DNA from: Brugia malayi
Taxonomy: Eukaryota; Nematoda; Chromadorea; Rhabditida; Onchocercidae
Assembly: GCF_000002995.4 (NCBI RefSeq)
Contig: NW_025062478.1
Coordinates: 2,518,001 to 2,582,000 of the forward strand
DNA: 64,000 nucleotides
Direction of reading: 5' to 3'
Shown: piece after piece, positions 12,413-23,974 of the stretch
Position numbering within the stretch: position 1 is the stretch's first letter
Layout of the letters: the number at the start of each line of letters is the position of its first letter
The notes under the pieces: model-generated
Seen by the model: only the letters and a program-made list of their open reading frames with translations
What the model was told of the DNA's origin: nothing
Databases searched by the model: none
Made by a program: the position numbers and the translations under genes

Positions 12413-15332
12413 TTACCAATCTCCTCCACCAAAATCACCACCATCAAAATCACCGCCACCAAAATCGTCACCACCTATATCATAACCACCTGAATCATCA
12501 TAATCATCTCCTATGTCATAACCGCCACCATCACCGTCATAATTATCACGATTGCCTCCGCTTACATCATAACCACCGTAATAATCTTGCATTGTATCCT
12601 GATTATTTGTTGAATTTGTTGTATCAACAACAGTTGATGATTCCGTATTATGTTCACCAATTGCATCTCTATTTCCGGAATCACCGACATAATAATTGTT
12701 TGTAATATATGTATCGTTATCCTAAAAATTTTCATCATACAGTCAGTTCATTTTTCTCACAAGTTTTTTAAATTCTTTTCTGCTAGAAATTTTGTTAACA
12801 AACATTTCAATAAATTAATTTCGTTTTTTTTTTTTTATATTTCTTTATATAATTCGTCATAATTTTTTTTCTTTGATAAAAACAAAAGTATTATTTTTAA
12901 TTTTTTGATTTCAAGCAAAAATAGCTCTTCATTTCCTTTTTTTTTTATTAATAAAACAGAATTATGTTTTAATTTTTTACCTGCACATATCCTCCACCAA
13001 AACCACTGCCCATTCCTAGATGTGATGGATAGCAATGACCACCAAAACCAAATCCAGAATGTAAACCACCACCCCACATACTTCCTAAGCCAAAGCCCAG
13101 TAATGAACCCATTAACATGCCAGTTCCAAGACCAGGACCACTGCTACCACCACCGCCACCGCCACCGCCACCACCACCATATCGTGGTCCATAACCACCT
13201 CCATTTCTATCCTATAAAAGAGACAAATGATTGTCGGAAAACCGAAAAAAAAAATTATTATACATTAAATATTTAAAATATTTCTAATGATTCATTACTC
13301 TTCACTAATTCGTTATTCATTTATTATTTCCCATTTATGAACCAATGAATCCGCTATCTAAACCTTAGATCGTAAATGTACAGATGCCTAAATGTAAGTG
13401 TACATCTATCTTTATGTAAATATACATCCGCTAAGCAAAGCCCACTTTCTACATTTTTTAATTTAAAAAAAAATTTTTAAAAACCCTCTCTCAGAGTTAC
13501 TGTGTATAGTGTTCCTTTCTCATCTCATTTCGACTATTACCATACATTAATTATCTTAGCGTCTTATTCAGTAATTCAACTTTCATCCCAAAAGAGTAAA
13601 TGTAAATGTGCCATTCCCGGAGGTAGGTACAATACCGGGTCGACCCGCGGTAGGTGAGGAGCAAGCCCCTTGGCTTGGATTTCTATTGTTCAACTGTATG
13701 TTGTGTTGATTCATTATTTGAAAAAAAATAAACGATAATAATTTAAGTTCCAGAACCTTAAAGTAAATCATCATCTAATTCTTCTGATCAAAATAAAATC
13801 ATCACAATTAGTAAAAAAAGTTCTCACTTCTGAAAAAAACTTTTAAATCTTAAAAAAAGTGTAATAATAAAAGCATACAGATTCATACAATAATTTAACT
13901 TACAATAATAACTGTGGTACCACCAGCACCACCACCATAATTTGGAACGGTTGATGGATATATTGGAGGTTGCGCTGCTGGATTTGTTGCTGGATTATAA
14001 ACCGGTTGACTAGGATACGTATTGGTCATTTGAGGTGGACTACTGGGATATACCGGAGGAGGATCTAAATTTAATGAGTTATAATATATATCAGTAAAGA
14101 TTATAACTTAACAGTTTTATAATACTAGTTGAAAAAGAAAAAAAAATTAATTTAAAATTAGACAAATTAATTCTAGAAAGAAAGAATTTAGGATTTCCAA
14201 TATTTTAAATTTATCAAATGATATCATTTTCAACTAATTTCGACAACGGGATTGATAAAAAAAATTGAGTCTTAATTAAATTATAAAAATATTTTGAACT
14301 TATTCAGTATTTCGCATTTTGTAATGTTTTCAGGCGATATGATCCCGTTTCCCAGGAAAATTTTTTTATAGTATTATTATAAATTGATTGAAATATCAAT
14401 TTCAAATGATAAAATAATAATAATAATAATAAAGTGATGTTTTCCAATTTATTTTTTAACCTAATTAAAGCGATAAATCGATGAAATTCCATATAATTCT
14501 AATGCAATAATGAAATTTCTTATTAATTTAATTTAGTTTTAGTGATATCATTTAATCTTGATTCACTTGATATCATTTTCAACTAATTTTGACTATTGAT
14601 GTTAATAGAAATATAAATTTAAGTTAAATTCTTATTAAACTATAAAAATATTTTGAAGTTTGTTCAGCATTTTGTTCAGGATGATATTATCCGTCTAGAA
14701 AGTACTCTAAGAAAAAAAAAAAATAACAAAACAAAAAAAAAAACATACTATAAGTGGGTGGCGGTACATTAGGTCCAGCTGTTGGCAATTGTTGAGCATT
14801 ATTAGCTGGCGGTGGTGGCGGTGGATTTGGTTTCGGTAAAGTTTTCATAATTTCCGTAAACCATGACCTGAAATTGAGAGTAAATATAAAATTATAGATT
14901 AAAAATTGAAAAAAAGATTTAAACATTATATATGTAATAAATGAGTTAATATTATAATTTAAATAAATAAAAATTACTCTAAATCGGAATCGGAAGAGAA
15001 AAGAAGCCAATGAACTTTGCTTGCTTGTGCATCCATTCCAATACCCACTAAATGATACAACGAATATCGTTGTGGTAATTCTGGTCGACGTACTATAAAT
15101 TGAAAAATTTAATCAAAAACTTTAAAATTATTTCAATTATCTCAAATATTTGCATTAAAATATTTATGAATTTTGAAGCAAATTAAAGTATACAAAAATT
15201 TGCTCAAATTTTTGCTATAAATTATTAAATCTTAAAATACTTAATCAATACATTAATATAAATTCATTTTTCCGTTTAACTTATTTAATCTTCTATTTGT
15301 ATAATATTCAACTTATAAGTTATTTCTACTCG

Positions 15333-15365
<33 letters not shown>

Positions 15366-16032
15366 TTAATTTATGCTAAATTAAAATGGGATAGCATGAT
15401 TTGATATGATTGAATAAGGGAAAATTTTAGGGAAAAAACCTGGCATTCGATCACACATTGGTCCGACACAAGTGTATGGTACAACATCCTTCAGGAAAAC
15501 TGAACCGGAGGGCTTTGAATCACCCTGAAATTAGAAACAAAATATGAGATAAGACAGAAGATTAGTAATTAAACTTATGAAATGAATTTTAAATGCAGAA
15601 TTGAATGAAATGCCCATATACATTCAGAACTTCCATTTTTTTTTTTCTTTTTTTACTGAAGCAATCGGAAAAAGTTGAAAATAAATTATCTAAAAGGAAT
15701 ACAAATTTATCATCATTATCAATGAAATTATCAATGATTACAGAACCTAAAATAATTATATTATTAACATTCATCTAAATATTGATATCCTTATTTTTTT
15801 TTAAATAAAAAAGAAAAAATTCATTCACATAAGAACGTTAAACATTTATATTTCAAGATTAATTAAAAATGAAAATGAAAATATTACCGTAAACACTAAC
15901 CTTTTTATCATACCATACCAATTCGGAATCACTGTATAACACAGCCCAACATTCTTTCCATTTTTTGCCCAGAAAACCTGATTTATAGCGTAATATTTCG
16001 CCTTCTTTTAGTTTACGTTGAAAATCGCCCAT
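12413..16032 (-). CDS. PH-domain protein, evectin/PLEKHB2-like, with Asp/Gly-rich tail
   Basis: Seven exons (transcript order): 16032-15901, 15524-15440, 15092-14978, 14867-14749, 14064-13904, 13211-12981, 12721-12413, giving 383 residues. Residues 1-about 125 form a PH domain: an opening KEGEILRYK strand, KKWKECWAVLYSDSELVWYD, and a closing helix with the PH Trp in SDLESWFTEIMK. A Pro-rich stretch with PPTY follows. Near 200-260 come TTVII, an Arg/Gly segment and the hydrophobic Gly motif LGTGMLMGSLLGFGLGSMW, which matches the C-terminal VII...GML.G...G.ALGS signature of evectins. Vertebrate evectin-2 binds phosphatidylserine on recycling endosomes through its PH domain; a similar role is inferred. 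The last exon (about 102 residues) is Asp/Gly/Tyr-rich, ends in repeated GGDF-type units and is not part of vertebrate evectin. The start ATG lies 2 bases after a T-rich tract ending ATTCAG, a likely trans-splice acceptor. Confidence 0.8.
13226..13800. repeat. Dispersed repeat, copy 1 (in intron of the PH gene)
   Basis: This intron block aligns at intervals with 17701-18145: shared pieces include CGGAAAACCG at the start, AATTCGTTATTC, ATCTAAACCT, TAAATGTACA, CTGCTAAGCAA-like CGCTAAGCAAAGCCCA, CCACTTTCTAC, GGGTCGA, ACTTAAAGTA-like and TTCTGA at the end. This copy contains an unusually GC-rich core near 13615-13675 (GGTCGACCCGCGGTAGG). The two copies look like old members of one interspersed family. 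Type unknown; no transposase and no clear terminal inverted repeat seen. Confidence 0.6.
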
Positions 16033-16514
16033 TTCTGAATAAAAAAAAAAAAAAAAAAAGAAAACGAATTTTATTTTTGATAAAAAACAAATAGGAATGA
16101 TTACAAATAATAAAATGAATATAAATGATAAGAAATGATAAAAATGCTAACGTTATAATATTAATTTTTGATCAGAAATTTTAATCATTCAAATATAGTT
16201 TTTAAAATTATTGTTTTAATCATTCAAGAAAGAAACGACCATAGATGATAAATTAATGATAACAATGATAATATGAAACATAATAGAAATGATAAAGATA
16301 AGATTATATATTGAAAAAGTTTTTTCGTTAATTTTATACAATTAAACAATCTTATAATTTAATCATATTATTTCTTAAAATAATAAAAATATCAAACAGA
16401 TATGAAAATTAGAAATTTTTCAGATCAAACAAAGTATTCCGGAAAAGAAGCGCTAATAGCAGTAAAAAGGTGTAAAATAAAGTTTTGCAATCAATTGTGT
16501 TATGTTTTCAACAA

Positions 16515-16625
16515 ATATTTCTAATGCTTCTTCTACTCACTCTGTCACCATATCCGGTTGCTTGGAGAATCCGATCGATTTTTAAATTTTCCAGCATTTT
16601 GCGCTGACTGAAGAGAAACAGAGGG
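16515..16625 (-). other. Possible upstream exon of the PH gene
   Basis: On the minus strand a TTTCTCTTCAG acceptor is followed by an open stretch starting near ATGCTGGAAAATTT and a good GTGAGTAG donor. Its frame does not join the coding exon at 16032, so if it is used it would be 5' untranslated sequence with an upstream ATG. Weak evidence. Confidence 0.2.
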
Positions 16626-16626
16626 A

Positions 16627-16682
16627 CAGAGAGAGAGAGAAAGGGGGACAGTGGTGGGGAGAGAGGAGAAAGAGAGAGGACA
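16627..16682. repeat. Purine-rich (GA)n tract
   Basis: GAGAGAGA and GGGGACAG/GGAGAGAGGAG runs upstream of the evectin-like gene. A low-complexity feature with no further signal. Confidence 0.7.
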
Positions 16683-17442
16683 GGAAGAGACATGTCCTAA
16701 AATTCTATCCAGCAACATTAGTGATAAGAAGATGAGGAAATTTAATTGATTAATTGATCGATTGACTGATTGACTGATTGATTGATTAAATGATAAGTTA
16801 ATAATCAATAACTGAATTTGCACTGACAAGGTCTCAACAACAATTCATATTCATGTTACAATTAATAAAATTAAAATTGTTTGTGATCTTTATTGCATAA
16901 TTAACAGTGCATCAATTAATTAAGTTATTAATGAAATGAAAAAGATTAGTGATATGGGATATGATAAAGATATTTGAAAGAGAAACTTAAGCTTAATTAA
17001 GCCTAAGCTAAGCTGTAGCCGTAAACCTAAGCATAAACTCGAAATGAAGAAATTTACATAAATTGAAAAGATAATATGATAATAATAATGATAACACTTA
17101 CAATATGAATTTTTAAAGTAAAATGAGGTAGAAATTTTGCAATCGTCCGCCAAACGAACGATAAAACGACTGATTATTTTGTAAATATGAGTTGAACAGA
17201 AGTAGAAAACAAATGTTGCACTAATCTTTCTCCACTCTCTCTCTCTCTCTCTTTTATTTTCTTTTAATTTTGGATGATTTCATCACAATTCCAGAAATAA
17301 TTAGTCATCCATTGATAAATGACGATGACTCATCCTTTCAAATATTTATCATCATATGACGTCATCATATTACAACATTCAATAGCTAAAGTTTATTTAC
17401 TTTTTTTTTTGAATATTATATAAAATTATCAATGATCTGATG

Positions 17443-17700
17443 AGCATATGCATGATATTGCAGTGCATGCTATCATATGCATGATATTGCAGTGCATGCT
17501 ATCATATGCATGATATTGCAGTGCATGCTATCATATGCATGATATTGCAGTGCATGCTATCATATGCATGATATTGCAGTGCATGCTATCATATGCATGA
17601 TATTGCAATGCATGCTATCATATGCATGATATTGCAGTGTATGCTATCATATGCATGATATTGCAGTGCATGCTATCATATGCATGACACTACAGTGCAC
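17443..17700. repeat. 29-bp minisatellite, about nine copies
   Basis: Near-perfect tandem copies of a 29-base unit made of CATATGCATGATATTG followed by CAGTGCATGCTAT. Only a few units carry substitutions (for example CAATGC near 17605, CAGTGT near 17637, a decayed last unit near 17685). Each unit contains the palindromes CATATG and GCATGC. An isolated fragment (CAGTGCATGCTATCATA) recurs near 18150, on the far side of the dispersed repeat. Confidence 0.9.
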
Positions 17701-18145
17701 ATCGGAAAACCGAAAAATTTTTATTACACACTAAGTGTTTAGAATAATGTTAACTCATTGCTATAAACCAATTCGTTATTCCTTTGTTGTATCCCATTCT
17801 TTTATCTAAACCTCAAATAGTAAATGTACATTTGTCTTCATTGTAAATGTCAATCTGCTAAGCAAGCCCAACCCACTTTCTACCCTTAAAAATCTTCTCC
17901 AATCAATTAATAACAAAGAAACGATCAATGACACAGTCTTCTCTTCCTCCTACTCAACAGTACCACTTATTCCTTCGCTGTTTCAATTATTCTCCTAATG
18001 TATCGAATAATCATATTTGGGTCGATCTCGCTTGCAAATAAGAAGCAAAAGGTTCAGTTCAAGTTTCCACAAACTTAAAGTAATTCAAGTGAACTTAACT
18101 GATCGAAATCAATTACTCTTCTGACCAAAAAGTTGATTCAAATTC
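17701..18145. repeat. Dispersed repeat, copy 2
   Basis: Related at intervals to 13226-13800. It begins with the same CGGAAAACCG block and is sandwiched between the 29-bp minisatellite and a stray minisatellite fragment at about 18150, as if it had inserted into the minisatellite. No open reading frame of note. Confidence 0.6.
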
Positions 18146-18169
18146 ATGACAGTGCATGCTATCATAATT

Positions 18170-19460
18170 TATCATTGTATTTCTTCATGCACAGATTAAT
18201 TACATGAAGATAAGTTAATTATTGATAGATTTTTACAATAATTAACTGCAATGATTTGCATTAAATCCGCTAAATAATGAATTGATTGATTATCAGAAAT
18301 TATTAGAAATCGAAGTACAAATAATTGTGAGCAAATTCTTTCATAACTAATATTAATTGTTAAATAGCACAAAGTATTGTTGATTGCTGAACATTTAAAA
18401 TAAATCTAAGAATGAAATGATATCAGTAATTAAATTACTCATTTAAAAAAAAAAAAAAAAAAAAAATTATTCAAATCTTCCTTCCATTCAATGTCAATCA
18501 ATGAACAATTCCCTGAATGGATTGTCTCTGCATCTGATTGAAAAAGTTAAATCAAAATAAATAAACAAAAAATTAAAAAATGAATAACTGATAACAAAAT
18601 CAGATATCACTATAGCTTTTTGTTGTTACAACTGAATGAGATATAACGGAATAAGAAAAAAAAGACATTATCTTCAGCTAAATATTAATCAAAACAAAAA
18701 TGCGCAATTCTTTGAGAGACAATAACGCCTCATATCAATTTAATTACAAATTTAACAAAAAATCATTGCCTCATTCGTCATATCATCTAATTATTTCAAT
18801 TTTTCAGTTTTTTTTTTTTTTTCGCAGAAAACAATAAAGGAAATTTCTTTATTTTTTCAATTCTCAAATATTAAAAGTATGATGAATTTTCATATGGAAT
18901 GTAAACATTTGTGAAGAAATTTGTTACTTTAAAATGCACACCTGCAATCGCTATTATAATTTCATATATTTTTGATTTATGTGTTTTTGAAATTTCTTTT
19001 ATTCATCCTAATTTGATTTTATTTCTAAATTTTTTATGCAAGCATTTTTTTTTTCCAATTACCTACGTCAAAAGCTAGGAGAAAAAGTTACTGGTTAATA
19101 AACCCAATTATATTTTCTTGGAATCTAATACTGATTTGTAAAATCTACAAATTTTATAAAGATTTACAAATTTTCAGTTGTTTAATTGCAAAGTAAAATT
19201 CATGTAAAAATGATATTGAGAATTTAAATTTCACCATGAATGAAGAAAAGCTTGGAATTAATTATTTAAAAAAAAAAAAAAAGAAATTATGAAATGAGAT
19301 GGTAATTAAATTATTTAAGATCTGTTAACATAAAAACGTATTTTTCAATTTTTCAAAATCTCTTTTACAATTTAATAAAGATATCTCAATTTCAGTTCTT
19401 CAATATTCATTGCACGTGTTTTTTACTAATTGTAAAATTAAAATATTCACTGAAAACAAT
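18170..19460. other. Intergenic, no gene seen
   Basis: AT-rich unique-looking sequence between the repeats and the tandem array. Poly-A and poly-T runs only. From about 19465 on it matches the 5' flank of the fourth array copy. Confidence 0.55.
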
Positions 19461-19664
19461 TCATTATAAGATTGTTGACAAACAGTTGTCACACGAAAAT
19501 CAAATCACCCACTTAATGAATCTCGTTTTTTTTTTCCGTATCCGTTTATAATACTTTTCCTTCCACCCTAATTGCCTTTCTGTTATTCCATTATAGGAAT
19601 GCAGTCAAATAATTAAATTAAAATAAAAAAAAAAAAGCATGAATAGTTCAATATAAAATTTCAG

Positions 19665-19674
19665 TATAAAAAGG
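19665..19674 (+). promoter_or_regulatory. TATA box, array copy 1
   Basis: TATAAAAAGG, 346 bases before the ATG. The same element is present at matching places in all five copies although the sequence around it varies. Confidence 0.55.
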
Positions 19675-20010
19675 AATGATTTTTAACTGTTTGATATTTT
19701 ACAAATTTCATTATTTCCATATTCCTTTCATGTTTTATAACATTTCCGGAAACTTCTTCGCCAGATTCCGTTCAGAAATATCCTTTTTGCTCCACTTTTT
19801 CTTATGATCCTTTCCTGACCAAATGTTTCTGTACAAACGGAAATTCGTTAAATATATCCTTTAAAACCCGAAGATTCTGTTCAAGGAAAATCGTTAGGAA
19901 TTATTTTTTTTTACGAATATAATTGATCAAATACTGAATACGAAGCGACTAATCGATGTTGTAAAATGTAATTTCAGAATTCAACAGAATTTCACTTATT
20001 GATTTCAAAT

Positions 20011-20492
20011 ATGGCTAACGGATTCCTATATATGTTCCTTATATTGTGTGGTGCTGGTGTCGGTATGTTTCTTTTGTTCTTCACTTCAACCCTTTGCAAT
20101 TTTTGTAGATCAAACAAATTGAATTGGTATTAATTTCAGTTAGAGCCTCTAACGTAGAGTGCAAATTTTCTGATTCAGTTGCAACTGAAATGGCCAAAGC
20201 ACAAACACACGAATGTATGTTAATATAATGATAAGTTGATTAATTAATAAAGCTTGATTTTAATTAATTACTTACTCAAAAAAATAAATAAAATTGTTAA
20301 TGTAAAATAGTTTTAAAAATATTTCTTAGCTTTATTTGTGATAAAATTTGATAAAATTATTATCACAATCACATTGCAGCAACACTAACAAATTGTGGCG
20401 CAAGCGCAATGTGCAACGAAGGACTAACTACTTTGAAAGAGAATTCGATGCTTTTCATGAGAAACTCTCTTCATTTCATGAAACATATTTAA
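20011..20492 (+). CDS. Array copy 1: small secreted peptide of unknown family
   Basis: Exons 20011-20062, 20140-20214, 20380-20492 join in phase 1 to 79 residues. Residues 1-about 20 are a signal peptide (MANGFLYMFLILCGAGV). The mature part has three Cys (VECKF, TNCG, AMCNE) and no motif I recognise. Donors are GTATGTT, acceptors TTTCAG and TTGCAG. A further acceptor (GTAATTTCAG, ending 19977) lies 33 bases before the ATG and is probably for a spliced leader. An AATAAA is at 20555-20560. The last exon is also open in another frame to 20533; that frame would be used if the second exon ended at the weaker GTTAAT donor 4 bases downstream, giving a basic C-terminus ending NSKDC. Which frame is used is not settled by the sequence. 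Confidence 0.55.
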
Positions 20493-20560
20493 ATATCAGT
20501 GATATTTATGTTATCAATTCTAAGGATTGCTAATCATTTTGAATGTGAAATAATAATAAA

Positions 20561-21694
20561 TTTTAATAATTATATTTAATCTTTGTGTAACATTTTTAAA
20601 TTGTCCATCTAACACTGATAATTTGATAAGTGTTGCTGGATATAGTATTGAAAAGAAGAAATAGTTTTCAGATCAAATGAGCAAATATTAAAAGATTGAT
20701 TAATTCAAAATATAAAGAGCAAAATCGATTGCATAGTTTTGAAATAGTAATTTAAAAGAAAAAAAATAGTAACTAGAAGTTATTTAAAGTTTTAATAAAG
20801 CGTACTTTAGTATTCTGTAAACTATAATTGCTTACAAATTATGCAAATTATCGTTTACAATAAATTTACAATATGCCAATTACAAATTTGATAAATATGA
20901 AATAACTGTTGTGAAATGATAATTCATTTGATTGTTCTAAATTGAATAAGAAAATCAAAAAGTTATGAAAAGGTGCCAACCATCAGAGTAACTTAACTGT
21001 ATTTTTTTGAAATTTAATATTATTTTATAAATTTAATTTACGATTTAGTGCATATTTGTTAGATATCAGATTTCTCATTTTGAAATGTCCACGAAAAAAT
21101 ACAAAATGAATTTGAATGTCCAATGCTTACCTAAAATTTTTTGATAGAATTGAAAAATCTTTTCGTACTTGAAATAAAAAGACTTTCACTCATGACGGAT
21201 TATTCGTTTTTCACAGATGTCGCATAGTAAAATTCAACGATTGACATTTATGACCTCAAAAATTCCTTCTTTATCAAAATCAAAAAAAAAAAAAAAAATG
21301 AAATTCAATAATTTGCATAAAAATCAATATAAAATAAATATTAGTAACACAAGAAGCGAAAAAAGAAACACTTGAAAGTTATCAAAATTTCGCTTTAATT
21401 TCAAATTTAAACTAGTTAAAAAACAAAACTGTTGACAATTTAAATAATCATTTTTTTTCAGGGATTAATTATTATTGAATGTAAAATTATTCAATAAAAA
21501 TTATTCATTATAAGATTGCTGATAAATAGCTCTCACAGGAAAATAAAATCACCCACTTAATAAAATCTCGTTTTTTTTTTCTTTGTTTTATTATTTTCTT
21601 TCAACTAGTCCTATTCTATTCGCTTTTCTTCTTTTCCATTTTAAGAATACAATCAATTAATTTAATTCTAAGACAAAAAACATAAATATTTTAC
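20561..21694. other. Array spacer 1
   Basis: Non-coding spacer, nearly identical to spacer 2 (22530-23660). An AACACT...AGTGTT inverted repeat with a 12-base loop lies at 20611-20634 and recurs after every copy, including the decayed one. No gene seen. Confidence 0.7.
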
Positions 21695-21704
21695 TATAAA
21701 AAGG
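21695..21704 (+). promoter_or_regulatory. TATA box, array copy 2
   Basis: TATAAAAAGG, 313 bases before the ATG of copy 2; same relative place as in the other copies. Confidence 0.55.
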
Positions 21705-22007
21705 AATAATTTTTTTGATATTTTACAAATTTCATTTTCGGAAATTTCTTCGTTAAATTCCGTTTACAAATATCCTTTGCGCCACTTCTTATGATCCTTT
21801 CCTGACCACACCAAATGCTTTCGTACAAACGATGCGGAAATTCGTTAAGTAAATCCTTTACAACCCGAAAATTCTGTCCAAGGAAAATCGTTAGGAATTA
21901 TTTTATTTTACGAATATAATTGATCAAATACTGAATACGAAGCGACTAATCGATGTTGTAAAATGTAATTTCAGAATTCAACAAAATTTCACTTATTGAT
22001 TTCAAAT

Positions 22008-22460
22008 ATGGCTAAGGGATTCCTATATATTTCCCTCATATTGTGCGCTCCTAACGGTATGTTGGAATTAATTTCAGCTGCAGGCTCCAACATAGATGGC
22101 AAATTTGACCTTTTGTGGGACAATGATCGACCAATTTCCGATTTAGTTGCAACTGAAATGGCCAAAGCACAAACACACGAATGTATGTTAATATAATGAT
22201 AAGTTGATTAATTAATAAAGCTTGATTTTAATAAATTACTTACTCAAAAAAATAAACAAAATTGTTAATGTAAAATAGTTTTAAAAATATTTCTTAGCTT
22301 TATTTGTGATAAAATTTGATAAAATTATTATCACAATCACATTGCAGCAACACTAACAAATTGTGGCGCAAGCGCAATGTGCAACGAAGGACTAACTACT
22401 TTGGAAGAGAATTCGATGCTTTTCATGAGAAACTCTCTTCATTTCATGAAACATATTTAA
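22008..22460 (+). CDS. Array copy 2: small secreted peptide, exonised intron variant
   Basis: Exons 22008-22182 and 22348-22460, 95 residues. Signal peptide MAKGFLYISLILCAP. Compared with copy 1 the first intron has collapsed: only 21 bases (22057-22077) remain, starting GTATGTT and ending TTAATTTCAG. This is too short for a nematode intron and exactly seven codons, so it now reads as GMLELIS. A further insertion adds DLLWDNDRPI-type residues, and the first mature Cys is replaced by Gly (IDGKF for VECKF), leaving two Cys in the mature part in this frame. The alternative last-exon frame described for copy 1 is open here too (to 22501). Confidence 0.55.
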
Positions 22461-22529
22461 ATATCAGTGATATTTATGTTATCAATTCTAAGGATTGTTA
22501 ATCATTTTGAATGTGAAATAATAATAAAT

Positions 22530-23660
22530 TTTAATAATTATGTTTAATTTTTGTGTAACATTTTTAAATTGTCCATCTAACACTGATAATTTGATAAGTG
22601 TTGCTGGATATAGTATTGAAAAGAAGAAATAGTTTTCAGATCAAATGAGCAAATATTAAAAGATTGATTAATTCAAAATATAAAGAGCAAAATCGATTGC
22701 ATAGTTTTGAAATAGTAATTTAAAAGAAAAAAAATAGTAACTAGAAGTTATTTAAAGTTTTAATAAAGCGTACTTTAGTATTCTGTAAACTATAATTGCT
22801 TACAAATTATGCAAATTATCGTTTACAATAAATTTACAATATGCCAATTACAAATTTGATAAATATGAAATAACTGTTGTGAAATGATAATTCATTTGAT
22901 TGTTCTAAATTGAATAAGAAAATCAAAAAGTTATGAAAAGGTGCCAACCATCAGAGTAACTTAACTGTATTTTTTTGAAATTTAATATTATTTTATAAAT
23001 TTAATTTACGATTTAGTGCATATTTGTTAGATATCAGATTTCTCATTTTGAAATGTCCACGAAAAAATACAAAATGAATTTGAATGTCCAATGCTTACCT
23101 AAAATTTTTTGATAGAATTGAAAAATCTTTTCGTACTTGAAATAAAAAGACTTTCACTCATGACGGATTATTCGTTTTTCACAGATGTCGCATAGTAAAA
23201 TTCAACGATTGACATTTATGACCTCAAAAATTCCTTCTTTATCAAAATCAAAAAAAAAAAAAAAAATGAAATTCAATAATTTGCATAAAACTCAATATAA
23301 AATAAATATTAGTAACACAAGAAGCGAAAAAAGAAACACTTGAAAGTTATCAAAATTTCGCTTTAATTTCAAATTTAAATTAGTTAAAAAACAAAACTGT
23401 TGACAATTTAAATAATCATTTTTTTTCAGGGATTAATTATTATTGAATGTAAAATTATTCAATAAAAATTATTCATTATAAGATTGCTGATAAATAGCTC
23501 TCACAGGAAAATAAAATCACCCACTTAATAAAATCTCGTTTTTTTTTTCTTTGTTTTATTATTTTCTTTCAACTAGTCCTATTCTATTCGCTTTTCTTCT
23601 TTTCCATTTTAAGAATACAATCAATTAATTTAATTCTAAAACAAAAAACATAAATATTTT
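22530..23660. other. Array spacer 2
   Basis: Nearly identical to spacer 1 over its whole length, so copies 2 and 3 (period 1967-1968 bases) are very recent duplicates. No gene seen. Confidence 0.75.
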
Positions 23661-23662
23661 AC

Positions 23663-23672
23663 TATAAAAAGG
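23663..23672 (+). promoter_or_regulatory. TATA box, array copy 3
   Basis: TATAAAAAGG, 312 bases before the ATG of copy 3. Confidence 0.55.
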
Positions 23673-23974
23673 AATAATTTTTTTGATATTTTACAAATTT
23701 CATTTTCGGAAACTTCTTCGTTAGATTCCGTTTACAATATACTTTGCGCCACTTCGTATGATTCTTTCCTGACCACACCAAATGCTTTCGTACAAACGAT
23801 GCGGAAATTCGTTAAGTAAATCCTTTACAACCCGAAAATTCTGTCCAAGGAAAATCGTTAGGAATTATTTTATTTTACGAATATAATTGATCAAATACTG
23901 AATACGAAGCGACTAATCGATGTTGTAAAATGTAATTTCAGAATTCAACAAAATTTCACTTATTGATTTCAAAT

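Noticed and set aside
12905..13276. Plus-strand open frame with a His/Arg-rich run
   Set aside because: It is the antisense of the Gly-rich exon of the evectin-like gene; GGT codons read backwards give His/Arg repeats.
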